From a virus, in IMG/VR virus record IMGVR_UViG_3300046170_000286, positions 1-32,821 of that record: DNA of 32,821 nt. One strand, written 5' to 3'. Both the position numbers and the translations under genes were made by a program. A model generated the notes under the pieces. That model saw only the letters and a program-made list of their open reading frames with translations. It was not told where the DNA came from and did no database searches. Shown here piece by piece: positions 8,609 to 16,549 of this stretch (the stretch's first letter is position 1; each line of letters opens with the position of its first letter).

Positions 8609-8950
8609 ATGTCCAACCCTATAGACGCCTTAGACGATTATATATCAAATATCGAGACAAGGCATATAGAAGTAACTTTACGCGCAGGGGCTAAGCCTCT
8701 GCGTGTTTACTATACCCCTATGACTTCTGGAGAGATGTCATCTATCCAGCGGAAGCATTCTGATTTTCCATCTGCCAACATAGATGCTTTGATTGATCTG
8801 ATTATCTTGAAGGCTCTAAAGGAAGATGGCGAAAAGGCTTATACGATTGAGCATAAGCCTAAGCTGAAGCGCATTCCCCATGAGGTGATCTATAAGATCA
8901 GTGCGCCTATGATGTCTGCTGGCTCTGTTGAGGAAGCTGAGGGAAACTAA
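8609..8950 (+). CDS. Tail assembly chaperone, lambda gpG-like
   Basis: This 113-residue protein lies between tail tube and tape measure. In lambda the equivalent binds tape measure and recruits tail tube subunits without entering the virion. The N-terminal part (IEVTLRAGAKPLRVYYTPMTSGEM) and the helical middle fit small chaperones of this type. The frame stops at TAA 8948, immediately after a GGGAAAC slippery heptamer. Some ribosomes should therefore slip and make the longer form described separately. There is no convincing ribosome-binding site, so translation is probably coupled to the tail tube gene. Confidence 0.75.
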   Translation: MSNPIDALDDYISNIETRHIEVTLRAGAKPLRVYYTPMTSGEMSSIQRKHSDFPSANIDALIDLIILKALKEDGEKAYTIEHKPKLKRIPHEVIYKISAPMMSAGSVEEAEGN

Positions 8951-9120
8951 AGAAAGACCCATTCAGGTTTAATTTAATCGCACTAGCAGATAGATTAGGC
9001 CGCACCATTAGCGAGATTGAGAAAATCACGGTAACGGAGTATAATGAATGGGTCGCATACTTTAAGATCGTGGACGAAAGGCGGGAAGAAGATGGCAAGC
9101 GCAGAACAGCTAAAGTTTGA
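8609..9120 (+). CDS. Frameshifted G-T tail assembly chaperone
   Basis: A -1 slip on GGGAAAC leaves the G frame and reads on from CTA at 8947 through KKDPFRFNLIALADRLGRTI, ISEIEKITVTEYNEWVAYFK and a basic end, giving about 170 residues. The T-like part has no start codon of its own. It has the expected size, helical character and WVAYF-type motif of T extensions, and it overlaps the tape measure start by 29 bases, as in lambda. The extension is thought to bind tail tube protein. The slip frequency cannot be read from sequence. Confidence 0.75.
8941..8947 (+). promoter_or_regulatory. Programmed -1 ribosomal frameshift site GGGAAAC
   Basis: The heptamer is in exact X-XXY-YYZ register in the G frame (GAG GGA AAC TAA). 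After a -1 slip the next codon is CTA, which opens the T-like frame. Lambda uses GGGAAAG at the same place. The stop codon follows directly, which fits termination-assisted slippage. I did not identify a downstream pseudoknot. Confidence 0.8.
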
Positions 9121-10681
9121 ACTTCTTGCGGTTGATCGCGCTAGTCGCCCCATTCAGCAAGTTCAGAACCGCGTAAAGGACTTTGACCGCCAAGTTAAAA
9201 GCTCATCTGTGCAGATGAATAACTTTGGCGGCTCCTTAACCGGCGTGACAAGAGACTTGCGCAAATTCAGCCTTGGTGGCATCCAGCAAGCGGGTTATCA
9301 GATTGGTGACTATGCTGTTCAGGTAGCTAACGGCACAAGCAAAATGCAAGCTTTTGGTCAGCAAGCTGGTCAGTTCTTCCAGATATTCGGGCCATTTGGC
9401 GCTGTGCTTGGTGCAGCCATATCTGTGATGTCTGCATTCTTTGTCGCCAAGGAGAGGGCCGCAAAGGCGACAGAAAGCTTTACTGATAGTCTTACAATCC
9501 TAAAAGATGAAACGGCAGCAGCTAGTGAAGAAATTAAAATCCTTTCTGCTGGGATAAGCGGCCTAGCAAGAGCGCAAGTTTATGCGCAGCTTTTAGAGAC
9601 GCAAGAAGAAATAATTGAAAATCTGACAGAGCAGCAAAGGCTAGAAGATGAGAGGCCAAGTAAGTTTCGTGCGACTTTGAGGTTGTTAAGGAGGGAGCTT
9701 AATAATTTAACTGACCAAGAGGGTGAGCTTGAACAAATATTAGACAGCCATGACAAAACAATTAAGTTCCTTGAGCAAGAAAAAGGATATTATGATGACA
9801 TTATTGGCAGCGCGCAAGGTTTAGCTCAGGAAGAACAAGCCCTTAATCAGCTATACGAAGCTAGACTTGGAACCATAGATGATACCGCAAATAACTATGT
9901 GGACATCATTGGCAGCGAGCAGGGTCTGGCTCAAGCAATGGCAGCAACCAATCAAATTTATGCAGCTAGATTAAAGGCGAGACAATCAGAAATACAAGCG
10001 GCCAGAGACGCATTTATCGTCGAGGCATCCGTTACAGTCGCGGAAACTGAAAGAGCGAAAAAGATTAAAGACATGCAAGAGGCTTATGCCAAGCTAACCT
10101 CTGGTCAAGATGAGGCGAATACCAAGACAAAAAATACCGCCAAGATCATCAAAACTGAACTAAGCCCAGAGCTTATGCGGATCAAAGACGCATCTGAGAT
10201 GGTCGGTCAATCATTTGGCGATGCCATGATGTCTATGGTTCAAGGCACTATGACAGCCAAGGATGCATTTAAAACAATGGCGCGAGATATTATCTCTGAG
10301 CTTTACCGTATATTCGTGGTTAAGCAGATTACGGGCTTTATTACGGGGGGCTTGCAGCAAGCATTCGCACCTAAGCTTGCTGGAACCGGCGGCGGCGGTG
10401 GTAAAGCCATTGGCGGGCCGGTTCAAGCTAATCAGTCTTATGTTGTTGGCGAGCGCGGCCCAGAGATGTTTGTACCATCACGCTCAGGTTCAATCGTGCC
10501 AAACAACAAGCTCGGCGGCGGTGGCGTAGTAGTCAACCAAACTATCAACGTCACCACAGGCGTACAGCAAACCGTACGCGCTGAGATTAAGCAGTTAATG
10601 CCACAGATAGCAGACAGCGCTAAGGCTGCTGTAGTAGACGCCAAGCGGCGTGGTGGATCATATGGAAGGGCATTTGCATAA
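9092..10681 (+). CDS. Tail tape measure protein
   Basis: This 529-residue protein sets tail length and is injected with DNA. The start at 9092 follows gggaagaag; the in-frame ATG at 9044 lacks such a site. It begins with a helical region (FELLAVDRASRPIQQVQNRV), has a hydrophobic stretch (IFGPFGAVLGAAISVMSAFFV, about 109-129), then long coiled-coil segments. It ends in the classic tape-measure C-terminus: a glycine-rich run, AIGGPV, YVVGERGPEMFVPSRSGSIVPN and a beta tail. An internal duplication places DIIGS-x-QGLAQ at residues 236 and 271. The 105-base spacing suggests tail length changed by duplication. No frame break is present in this 1.6-kb gene. Confidence 0.85.
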   Translation: MASAEQLKFELLAVDRASRPIQQVQNRVKDFDRQVKSSSVQMNNFGGSLTGVTRDLRKFSLGGIQQAGYQIGDYAVQVANGTSKMQAFGQQAGQFFQIFGPFGAVLGAAISVMSAFFVAKERAAKATESFTDSLTILKDETAAASEEIKILSAGISGLARAQVYAQLLETQEEIIENLTEQQRLEDERPSKFRATLRLLRRELNNLTDQEGELEQILDSHDKTIKFLEQEKGYYDDIIGSAQGLAQEEQALNQLYEARLGTIDDTANNYVDIIGSEQGLAQAMAATNQIYAARLKARQSEIQAARDAFIVEASVTVAETERAKKIKDMQEAYAKLTSGQDEANTKTKNTAKIIKTELSPELMRIKDASEMVGQSFGDAMMSMVQGTMTAKDAFKTMARDIISELYRIFVVKQITGFITGGLQQAFAPKLAGTGGGGGKAIGGPVQANQSYVVGERGPEMFVPSRSGSIVPNNKLGGGGVVVNQTINVTTGVQQTVRAEIKQLMPQIADSAKAAVVDAKRRGGSYGRAFA

Positions 10682-11307
10682 TGGCTATCAGTTATCCTTT
10701 AGCGCTGCCTACGCATACGGGCATAGCTCAGATTGAACTAAGGGCGACTAACGCAGTTGCTTATAGCAGATCGCCCTTTACCTTCGCGGGTCAGGCTCAT
10801 GCTTATGCTGGTAAGGCTTGGCAGGCAGATGTTACATTGCCATCAATGAAGCGCGAAGATGCGGAAAGATGGGTGGCTTGGCTTATTTCGCTGAAGGGTC
10901 AGCTTGGCACGTTTTATCTTGGTGATCCAGCCGCGACTACGCCACTAGGATCAGCGCGTGATACCGATACAATCTTAGTTGATGGCGCTGTATCATCTGG
11001 TGATACGATTGCCATAGACAGCGCACCAGCAAGTCAGACTGATTATCTCAAGGCTGGCGATTATATGGAGATTGGCACAGGCGTAAATCGTCAGTTATTC
11101 AAGGTGCTGAATGATGTTGATACGGATGGCACAGGGAGCGCTACAGTAGATGTTTGGCCTAATGTGCGCACCAGTATAGCAGACGATGCTGCTGTTACTG
11201 TGCAGAGCGCTCAGGGGATTTTTAGACTGGCAAGCAATGAGCAATCATTTAGCATAAATGAAGCCAGCATATATGGGATAACATTCGGAGCGATAGAAGC
11301 AGTATGA
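10681..11307 (+). CDS. Minor tail protein, distal tail position (gpM-like)
   Basis: This 208-residue protein follows the tape measure with a TAATG overlap. The N-terminal pattern (YPLALPTHTGIAQIELRATN, then SPFTFAGQAHAYAGKAWQAD) and the block EDAERWVAWLISLKGQLGTFYLGDP are common in minor tail proteins that sit where the tube meets the tip. The second half (residues ~95-175) looks like a beta-sandwich insert with repeated AVSSGDTIAIDSAP-like strands. The C-terminus returns to a strand (FSINEASIYGITFGAIEAV). In lambda order this is M. The role is inferred from order and pattern. Confidence 0.65.
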   Translation: MAISYPLALPTHTGIAQIELRATNAVAYSRSPFTFAGQAHAYAGKAWQADVTLPSMKREDAERWVAWLISLKGQLGTFYLGDPAATTPLGSARDTDTILVDGAVSSGDTIAIDSAPASQTDYLKAGDYMEIGTGVNRQLFKVLNDVDTDGTGSATVDVWPNVRTSIADDAAVTVQSAQGIFRLASNEQSFSINEASIYGITFGAIEAV

Positions 11308-11855
11308 GCCGTACAGTACCATCAGCGCTGCTTACGGCGCTTAGTCAGCCAGAGGTTCAGCCATATTATGCGGTTGAGCTTAACTTTGATAGCGCGCCGC
11401 TGCGATTGTGGACTGGCTACGGCGATCGCACTATTGGCGTTGATACATATACTGGATCAGGTAACTTATTATCCGTGAGCGGGCTTGATGAGGTCAATGA
11501 TCTTTCCGCTAAGAATATTACACTTACGTTATCTGGCATCCCTGCAAGTTTAATTTCCATTGCTTTAACTGAGCCATACCAGAGGCGAGAGGTGCAAGTA
11601 TATTTTGGCACAACGGATACCTCCGCGCCTATTGAAGTATTTTCTGGCGTAATGAATACAATGTCTATTGAGGATGCTGGCGACACTGGAACGATTGTTC
11701 TTGATGTCGAAAGCAAGCTTATCCGATTAGAGCGAGCGAGCAATCGCAGATATACGCATGAAAATCACATTGCTAGACATTCAGGTGATACATTCTTTTC
11801 ATTTGTCGCGGATCTACAAGATAAGGATGTGATATGGGGCAGAGAGAGAGCTTAA
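11304..11855 (+). CDS. Minor tail protein, gpL-like / baseplate hub type
   Basis: This 183-residue protein overlaps the previous gene (ATGA) and the next by 22 bases. The N-terminus (ALLTALSQPEVQPYYAVELNFDSAPLRLWTG) and the later block (RREVQVYFGTTD, FSGVMNTMSIED, IVLDVESKLIRLERASNRRYT) match the hub-domain pattern of lambda L and of gene-transfer-agent baseplate proteins. It ends HSGDTFFSFVADLQDKDVIWG. Lambda L carries an iron-sulphur domain at its C-terminus. Here the C-terminus is short and has no cysteines, so that domain is absent. Confidence 0.65.
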   Translation: MSRTVPSALLTALSQPEVQPYYAVELNFDSAPLRLWTGYGDRTIGVDTYTGSGNLLSVSGLDEVNDLSAKNITLTLSGIPASLISIALTEPYQRREVQVYFGTTDTSAPIEVFSGVMNTMSIEDAGDTGTIVLDVESKLIRLERASNRRYTHENHIARHSGDTFFSFVADLQDKDVIWGRERA

Positions 11856-12253
11856 ATCTTTACCTAAAGTCTGTGAAGGATATTCCCTTCGAATGGGGAA
11901 GCCATGATTGTCTTACATTTACCAACAATGCTTACCATGCCATGTATGGCCAAGGCTGGGCTGATGATTGGCTCGGACGTTACATAAGTAAAGGCATATT
12001 CTTGCGGCGTAATGAGCTAAAAAAGGAATATGGCTTTAAAACCTTTTCTGATGCGGTGGATCAGAGGTTAAAGAGAATTAATTACGTTCCACCTTTGGGT
12101 GCTTTGGTGACAACTAAGGCCGCGCAGAGATGGATTATAGGTGTAGCAATGGGAATATGCACAGGCACTAAGGCTGTTTTCTTATCAAAGGAAGGTGTGC
12201 TATATTTGCCCTTAGATTATATTCACCAAGCATGGGTTAGAGAAGCAACATGA
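11834..12253 (+). CDS. Tail tip protein, gpK position (NlpC/P60-like or related)
   Basis: This 139-residue protein has the N-terminal block FEWGSHDCLTFTNNAYHAMYGQ, which is typical of the short tail proteins found in the gpK/NlpC-P60 position of marine phages and gene transfer agents. The Cys in HDC is the candidate nucleophile if the protein is an active cell-wall hydrolase. I do not see a clear second catalytic His in the usual GHVGI-like context; the region after PPLGALV has no histidine before YIHQAW near the end. It may be a structural derivative. The gene overlaps both neighbours. Confidence 0.6.
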   Translation: MGQRESLNLYLKSVKDIPFEWGSHDCLTFTNNAYHAMYGQGWADDWLGRYISKGIFLRRNELKKEYGFKTFSDAVDQRLKRINYVPPLGALVTTKAAQRWIIGVAMGICTGTKAVFLSKEGVLYLPLDYIHQAWVREAT

Positions 12254-15200
12254 AAAATAACGTTCCGTTTAGTGTTCTTCGCAATTACAATTCATGGGAA
12301 AATGCACCAAGAGAAAAGGCATCAGAGGAAGTTAAAAAAGTTGTTGTCGGTGTGGCAGCGGTTGCGCTTGCTATATATTTTCCAACGATTGCTATAAACC
12401 TTGCCGTAAGTGCAGGCGCAGCTTGGGCTTATCAAGCACTAAATCCTGTGCCCGATCTCGGCAGTTTAAATTCCGCTGGCACTTTGGTTAATAGCCGAAA
12501 CGCTGTTGCGCCACAGGATTTTGTTTATGGTAAAGTTCGTAAGGGTGGTGTTGTTACCTTCTATGAAGCCACTGGAACAGATAACACATATCTGCATCAG
12601 GTTATTGTGCTTGCCGGTCACGAAGTAAACAGCATTGGCGACATCTACATAAATGATGAGGTTGTCAGTATTGATGGGAACAATCTTGTCACTGGCGATA
12701 CTTGGCAGAATAAGATCCGCATTAAGAAGCATGACGGTTCACAAACCACAGCAGACAGTGATCTGGTCTCTGAAACCAGCGTAGACAGTAATTTTAAGGG
12801 TCTTGGGATAGCTTATCTGTACGTCAGGTATGAATATGACCAAGATGTGTTTGCTAATGGTGTGCCGCTTATAACGGCTGTGGTTGAAGGTAAAAAAGTA
12901 TATGATCCTAGAACGGCCACAACGTCATACAGCAACAACGCTGCTCTGTGTATTCGTGATTTCCTAACATCTTCTTATGGATTAGCTGACAGCGCCGTTG
13001 ATGATATTGCCTTTGCATCAGCGGCGAATGAATGCGACGAAAACGTGACTTTGGCTGACGCGTCTACTGAAAAAAGATATGCTTTAAACGGAATTATACA
13101 AGCAAACAGGCCGGTTGGCGATGTCCTGAGCGATATGGTTACATCTTGCGCTGGCACTTTATTTTGGGGATCAGGTTATTGGAAACTAAAGGCGGGTGCA
13201 TATTCTGCGCCAGTAAAAACGTTTACTTTAGATGATCTGCGTGGGCCGATTGCTTTATCAACCCGTATCACCATGCGAGATAATTTCAACACAGTGCGCG
13301 GAACATTTAACGATGCAGAGCAAGACTGGATCACTGCTGATTACCCGCAAATTACCAGTGCGGCGTTTAAGGCAGAAGATGACAACGAAGAGGCGCTGCT
13401 TGATCTGAAGCTACCATTTACAACAAGTTCAGCAACAGCCCAGCGGCTTGCCAAGCTAACGCTCTATCGAGGTCGTGAGCAAATGACTTTGAGTGCAGAC
13501 TTTGGGCTTGAGGCATTTCAGGTTGAAGTTGGTGATATAGTTGCTTTTACAAATGAGAGATATGGATTTAGCGCTAAGGAGTTTGAGGTCATTGGCTGGC
13601 GCTTTGCGGCCAATCAAGATGCAGGCGACTTGCGTGTTAATCTAACGCTAAGAGAGACTTCATCTTCTGCCTTTGATTGGAGTGCTGAAGAAACCGATAT
13701 TATTAGCAATAACTCTACGCTCCCGGCATTTACATCTGTAGCTGCCCCAACAAACCTTACGCTTTCAGCAACTGCTGTTATTAATGATGACGGGATTACC
13801 ATTCCAGCTATTAAGGCGTCATGGGATGCTTCAGCGAATGCTTTCGTTCAGTATTATGAAATACAATATAAGCGCTTGGGCGGCGAAGAAGATTATGACA
13901 GCATTGCTGATGCTCATACTGAAAGCGAAAACTGGGGAAGCATTACAGTCACCCCAACACAGACAGCAGAAGATTATGGTTTAACCAATGAGCCAATTCT
14001 AACGCCAGATGCGGCGTTTTCGTCAGTCTTTGGTTCATCAAATTCATTTACCATTGAGCCTGTTCTAAACGGCTATGATTATCAGGTTAAAGTCAGAGCT
14101 ATTTCTGCTTTAGGTGTTAGATCACCGTTTGCCACAGCACAACTTGCCTCACAGGGTGATACTACTCCACCAACCACACCATCTAACCTGTCTGCTGTAG
14201 GTGGCTCTAAGTATATTACAATCGCTTGGACAAACCCTGCTGATCAGGATCTTAGCCATGTTGAGGTTTGGGAGAACGACACAGACAATCTAAACACTGC
14301 TGCTCTTGTTGGTGAAAGCTCTAGCAGTAACTTTATGCGCCCTAATCTGGCAAACAACATAACCAGATACTATTGGGTTCGGGCTGTAGACTTATCACTG
14401 AATAAATCTGGCTTTACCTCAAGCGTTAATGCAACAACACTTCTGGTTACGCCTAATGACTTCAATGATGCAGTCAACGATCTATTTAGTGAAAGTGGCG
14501 CATATGGTATCGAGCCAGTATCATCATTGCCAGCATCAGGTGCATTCGATGGCAAGCTGGTTTTGCTTTTGTCAGACATCACCATTTATCGCTGGGATGA
14601 CGCTACTTCCTCTTGGTCAACAGAGATATATACAGAAAGCTCCGTCAGTGCTGGTGACGTAACCTTTGCATCATTTGCATCAGGTATTGAGCCGATTAGC
14701 ATTGTTTCTAGTCTGCCTACTGTATCAGGCTACACAGGGCCAAAGATAGTCTTACTGACAACTGACAATAAGATATATCGCCTAGATGGTAGTGCTTGGA
14801 CAACAGCAGTTCCAACGACTGACATCACAGGCACTATCGGTGAAAACCTATTTAGCGATGACCTAAGACCAGTTGAGAGAGTATCGGCACTACCCACCAC
14901 TGGTTTAACTCAGGGTCGCGTTGTTCTGCTGACTACTGATAACAAAATGTATCGTTACACCGGCAATGAGTGGACATCTGCTGTACCATCGACAGACATC
15001 ACTGGTCAGGTAAACAGCGGTCAGATTGCAGATGCAGCTATCACAGCTACTAAGATTGGCGCTGATGCGGTAACAACAGCTAAGATTGCTAATGACGCTA
15101 TAACGACTGATCTTATTGCCGCTTCTGCTATAACCTCAACTGAGATAGCTTCTGACGCTATTACAACGCCTAAGATTGTAGCTGGTGCAATTACCGCTTC

Positions 15201-16347
15201 AGAGATTGCAACTGATGCTGTCACATCTGATAAAATCATATCAAACGCCATCACAACGGCTAAGATTGATGCTGGTGCTGTAACAGCCTCAGAGATAGCC
15301 GCTGGTTCTATCACTACAGGTAAGATTGCTGCTGGTGCGGTTACAGCTAATGAGATTGAGGCCAACACTATTACTGCTACTGAGATTGCCGCTGGTGCAG
15401 TCACAGCTAATGAAATAGCCGCTAACACTATTACCACTGGTAAGATAGCAGCAGATGCCATCACAGCTAATGAGATAGCAGCTAACGCAGTTACAGCAGA
15501 TGCTATTGCAGCCAACGCAGTTACAGCGGATGCTATCGCAGCTAACTCTATCACCACATCTGAACTAGCGGCAGACAGTGTTACGGCTGGTATTATTGCC
15601 GCTGGTGCAGTTAGCACATCTGAACTGGCTGCTGATGCTATTACCTCAGATAAAATAGCTGCTGGTGCTATTGTAGCGGAGAGCATTGCGACAGACGCCA
15701 TCACATCAGCTAAGATTGGCACAGATCAGATTACAGCCAATAAGATTGCTGCGTCATCTATCATTACGTCTAAGATCGCCACAGGAGCCGTTACAGCAGC
15801 TAAAATCAGCGTTAGTGAGTTATCAGCTATCTCTGCTGATCTTGGCACTATCTCAGTTGACAGTGCGCACATAGATGATGCAGCCATTACATCCGCTAAG
15901 ATCGCAAGCTCAATTCAGTCAAATAATTATTCTGCTGGGTCTGCTGGCTGGAAGATACAGAAAGATGGTAGCGCAGAGTTTAACGGCGTTGTTATCTCTA
16001 GGCAGCTTTTAGTTGATAGTGGTACTTTTTCTTACGGCTCTGCAAACATATCAAGGCTCACTACGATTGGTGAGAGTTTCCACGTTTATGTAGAAAGTAC
16101 AAACACACCAATTTCTGGTTGGGCTGGGTCGCAGAAAACCTACCTCTGTAACGTTGGCGTGACGGGTACTGTTACAGCAAACACAAGCGATATACCTGAT
16201 ATATTCTGGGGTTTTACAGGTGAAATCTTACCGCTTACAAAGTGGTCAGGTAGCCAAACACTGCGGTTGAAGCTGACATTTTGGACTAAGAAAATTACCA
16301 GTGTAACCAACCTAGCAGCTAACTGGAAAATATACGAGGTAACATAA
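12250..16347 (+). CDS. Tail tip host-specificity protein J-like, with I-like N-terminus and decapeptide repeats
   Basis: This intact 1365-residue protein is the central tail fibre/tip that contacts the host receptor. Residues ~28-63 are hydrophobic (VVVGVAAVALAIYFPTIAIN onward), followed by PQDFVYGKVRKGGVVTFYEA. This order resembles the C-terminus of lambda gpI, which has no separate gene here. Residues ~100-490 hold J-like hub domains (DRGPIALSTRIT-like block, VEVGDIVAFTNERYG). Residues ~495-735 contain two fibronectin type III-like domains, including TPSNLSAVGGSKYITIAWTN. Three similar modules follow (VVLLTTDNKMYRYTGNEWTS and relatives). Residues ~930-1189 are 26 decapeptide units. A unique C-terminal ~150 residues would be the receptor-contact or capping region. 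Confidence 0.8.
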   Translation: MKNNVPFSVLRNYNSWENAPREKASEEVKKVVVGVAAVALAIYFPTIAINLAVSAGAAWAYQALNPVPDLGSLNSAGTLVNSRNAVAPQDFVYGKVRKGGVVTFYEATGTDNTYLHQVIVLAGHEVNSIGDIYINDEVVSIDGNNLVTGDTWQNKIRIKKHDGSQTTADSDLVSETSVDSNFKGLGIAYLYVRYEYDQDVFANGVPLITAVVEGKKVYDPRTATTSYSNNAALCIRDFLTSSYGLADSAVDDIAFASAANECDENVTLADASTEKRYALNGIIQANRPVGDVLSDMVTSCAGTLFWGSGYWKLKAGAYSAPVKTFTLDDLRGPIALSTRITMRDNFNTVRGTFNDAEQDWITADYPQITSAAFKAEDDNEEALLDLKLPFTTSSATAQRLAKLTLYRGREQMTLSADFGLEAFQVEVGDIVAFTNERYGFSAKEFEVIGWRFAANQDAGDLRVNLTLRETSSSAFDWSAEETDIISNNSTLPAFTSVAAPTNLTLSATAVINDDGITIPAIKASWDASANAFVQYYEIQYKRLGGEEDYDSIADAHTESENWGSITVTPTQTAEDYGLTNEPILTPDAAFSSVFGSSNSFTIEPVLNGYDYQVKVRAISALGVRSPFATAQLASQGDTTPPTTPSNLSAVGGSKYITIAWTNPADQDLSHVEVWENDTDNLNTAALVGESSSSNFMRPNLANNITRYYWVRAVDLSLNKSGFTSSVNATTLLVTPNDFNDAVNDLFSESGAYGIEPVSSLPASGAFDGKLVLLLSDITIYRWDDATSSWSTEIYTESSVSAGDVTFASFASGIEPISIVSSLPTVSGYTGPKIVLLTTDNKIYRLDGSAWTTAVPTTDITGTIGENLFSDDLRPVERVSALPTTGLTQGRVVLLTTDNKMYRYTGNEWTSAVPSTDITGQVNSGQIADAAITATKIGADAVTTAKIANDAITTDLIAASAITSTEIASDAITTPKIVAGAITASEIATDAVTSDKIISNAITTAKIDAGAVTASEIAAGSITTGKIAAGAVTANEIEANTITATEIAAGAVTANEIAANTITTGKIAADAITANEIAANAVTADAIAANAVTADAIAANSITTSELAADSVTAGIIAAGAVSTSELAADAITSDKIAAGAIVAESIATDAITSAKIGTDQITANKIAASSIITSKIATGAVTAAKISVSELSAISADLGTISVDSAHIDDAAITSAKIASSIQSNNYSAGSAGWKIQKDGSAEFNGVVISRQLLVDSGTFSYGSANISRLTTIGESFHVYVESTNTPISGWAGSQKTYLCNVGVTGTVTANTSDIPDIFWGFTGEILPLTKWSGSQTLRLKLTFWTKKITSVTNLAANWKIYEVT
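15037..15816 (+). repeat. 26 tandem 30-bp units encoding decapeptides in J
   Basis: Twenty-six consecutive ten-residue units run without insertion or deletion, of the form A-(I/V)-T-x-x-(K/E)-I-A-A-(G/D/N), for example AVTANEIAAN and AITSDKIAAG. Such units build extended trimeric shafts. The DNA is degenerate between copies, so the repeat is held by protein selection. Two adjacent units are identical in protein sequence (AVTADAIAAN), which suggests a recent duplication. Confidence 0.9.
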
Positions 16348-16523
16348 TGAACGTTGGAGATGTAATAAGCGGATTTGAGACTGAGGATGGAATAACTCTT
16401 CATGTTCTTTCTGCGATAGACGTTGAAAGCGATGAAATGTCTGTAGACATCAGCATTTATGAACCCACAGATGAAAACTTTGCTTGGGCTATACAGCAGT
16501 TAGCATCGTTACAAGAAACGTGA
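16347..16523 (+). CDS. Small acidic protein between J and the fibre
   Basis: The ATG overlaps the J stop (TAATG) and gives a 58-residue protein: MNVGDVISGFETEDGITLHV, then LSAIDVESDEMSVDISIYEP and TDENFAWAIQQLASLQET. It is strongly acidic with alternating strands and a final helix. Size, overlap and the 26-base gap to the next gene support a real gene. I do not recognise a family. Its place between two receptor-binding proteins suggests a fibre chaperone or small tail accessory, but that is inference only. Confidence 0.55.
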   Translation: MNVGDVISGFETEDGITLHVLSAIDVESDEMSVDISIYEPTDENFAWAIQQLASLQET

Positions 16524-16549
16524 TATAAACTCTTAAGGAGTGTTTAAAT

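Noticed and set aside
15021-15722. 233-residue open frame on the minus strand opposite the J repeat region
   Set aside because: It is the mirror of a 30-bp tandem repeat, gives a repetitive Ala/Ile/Val peptide and has no ribosome-binding site.
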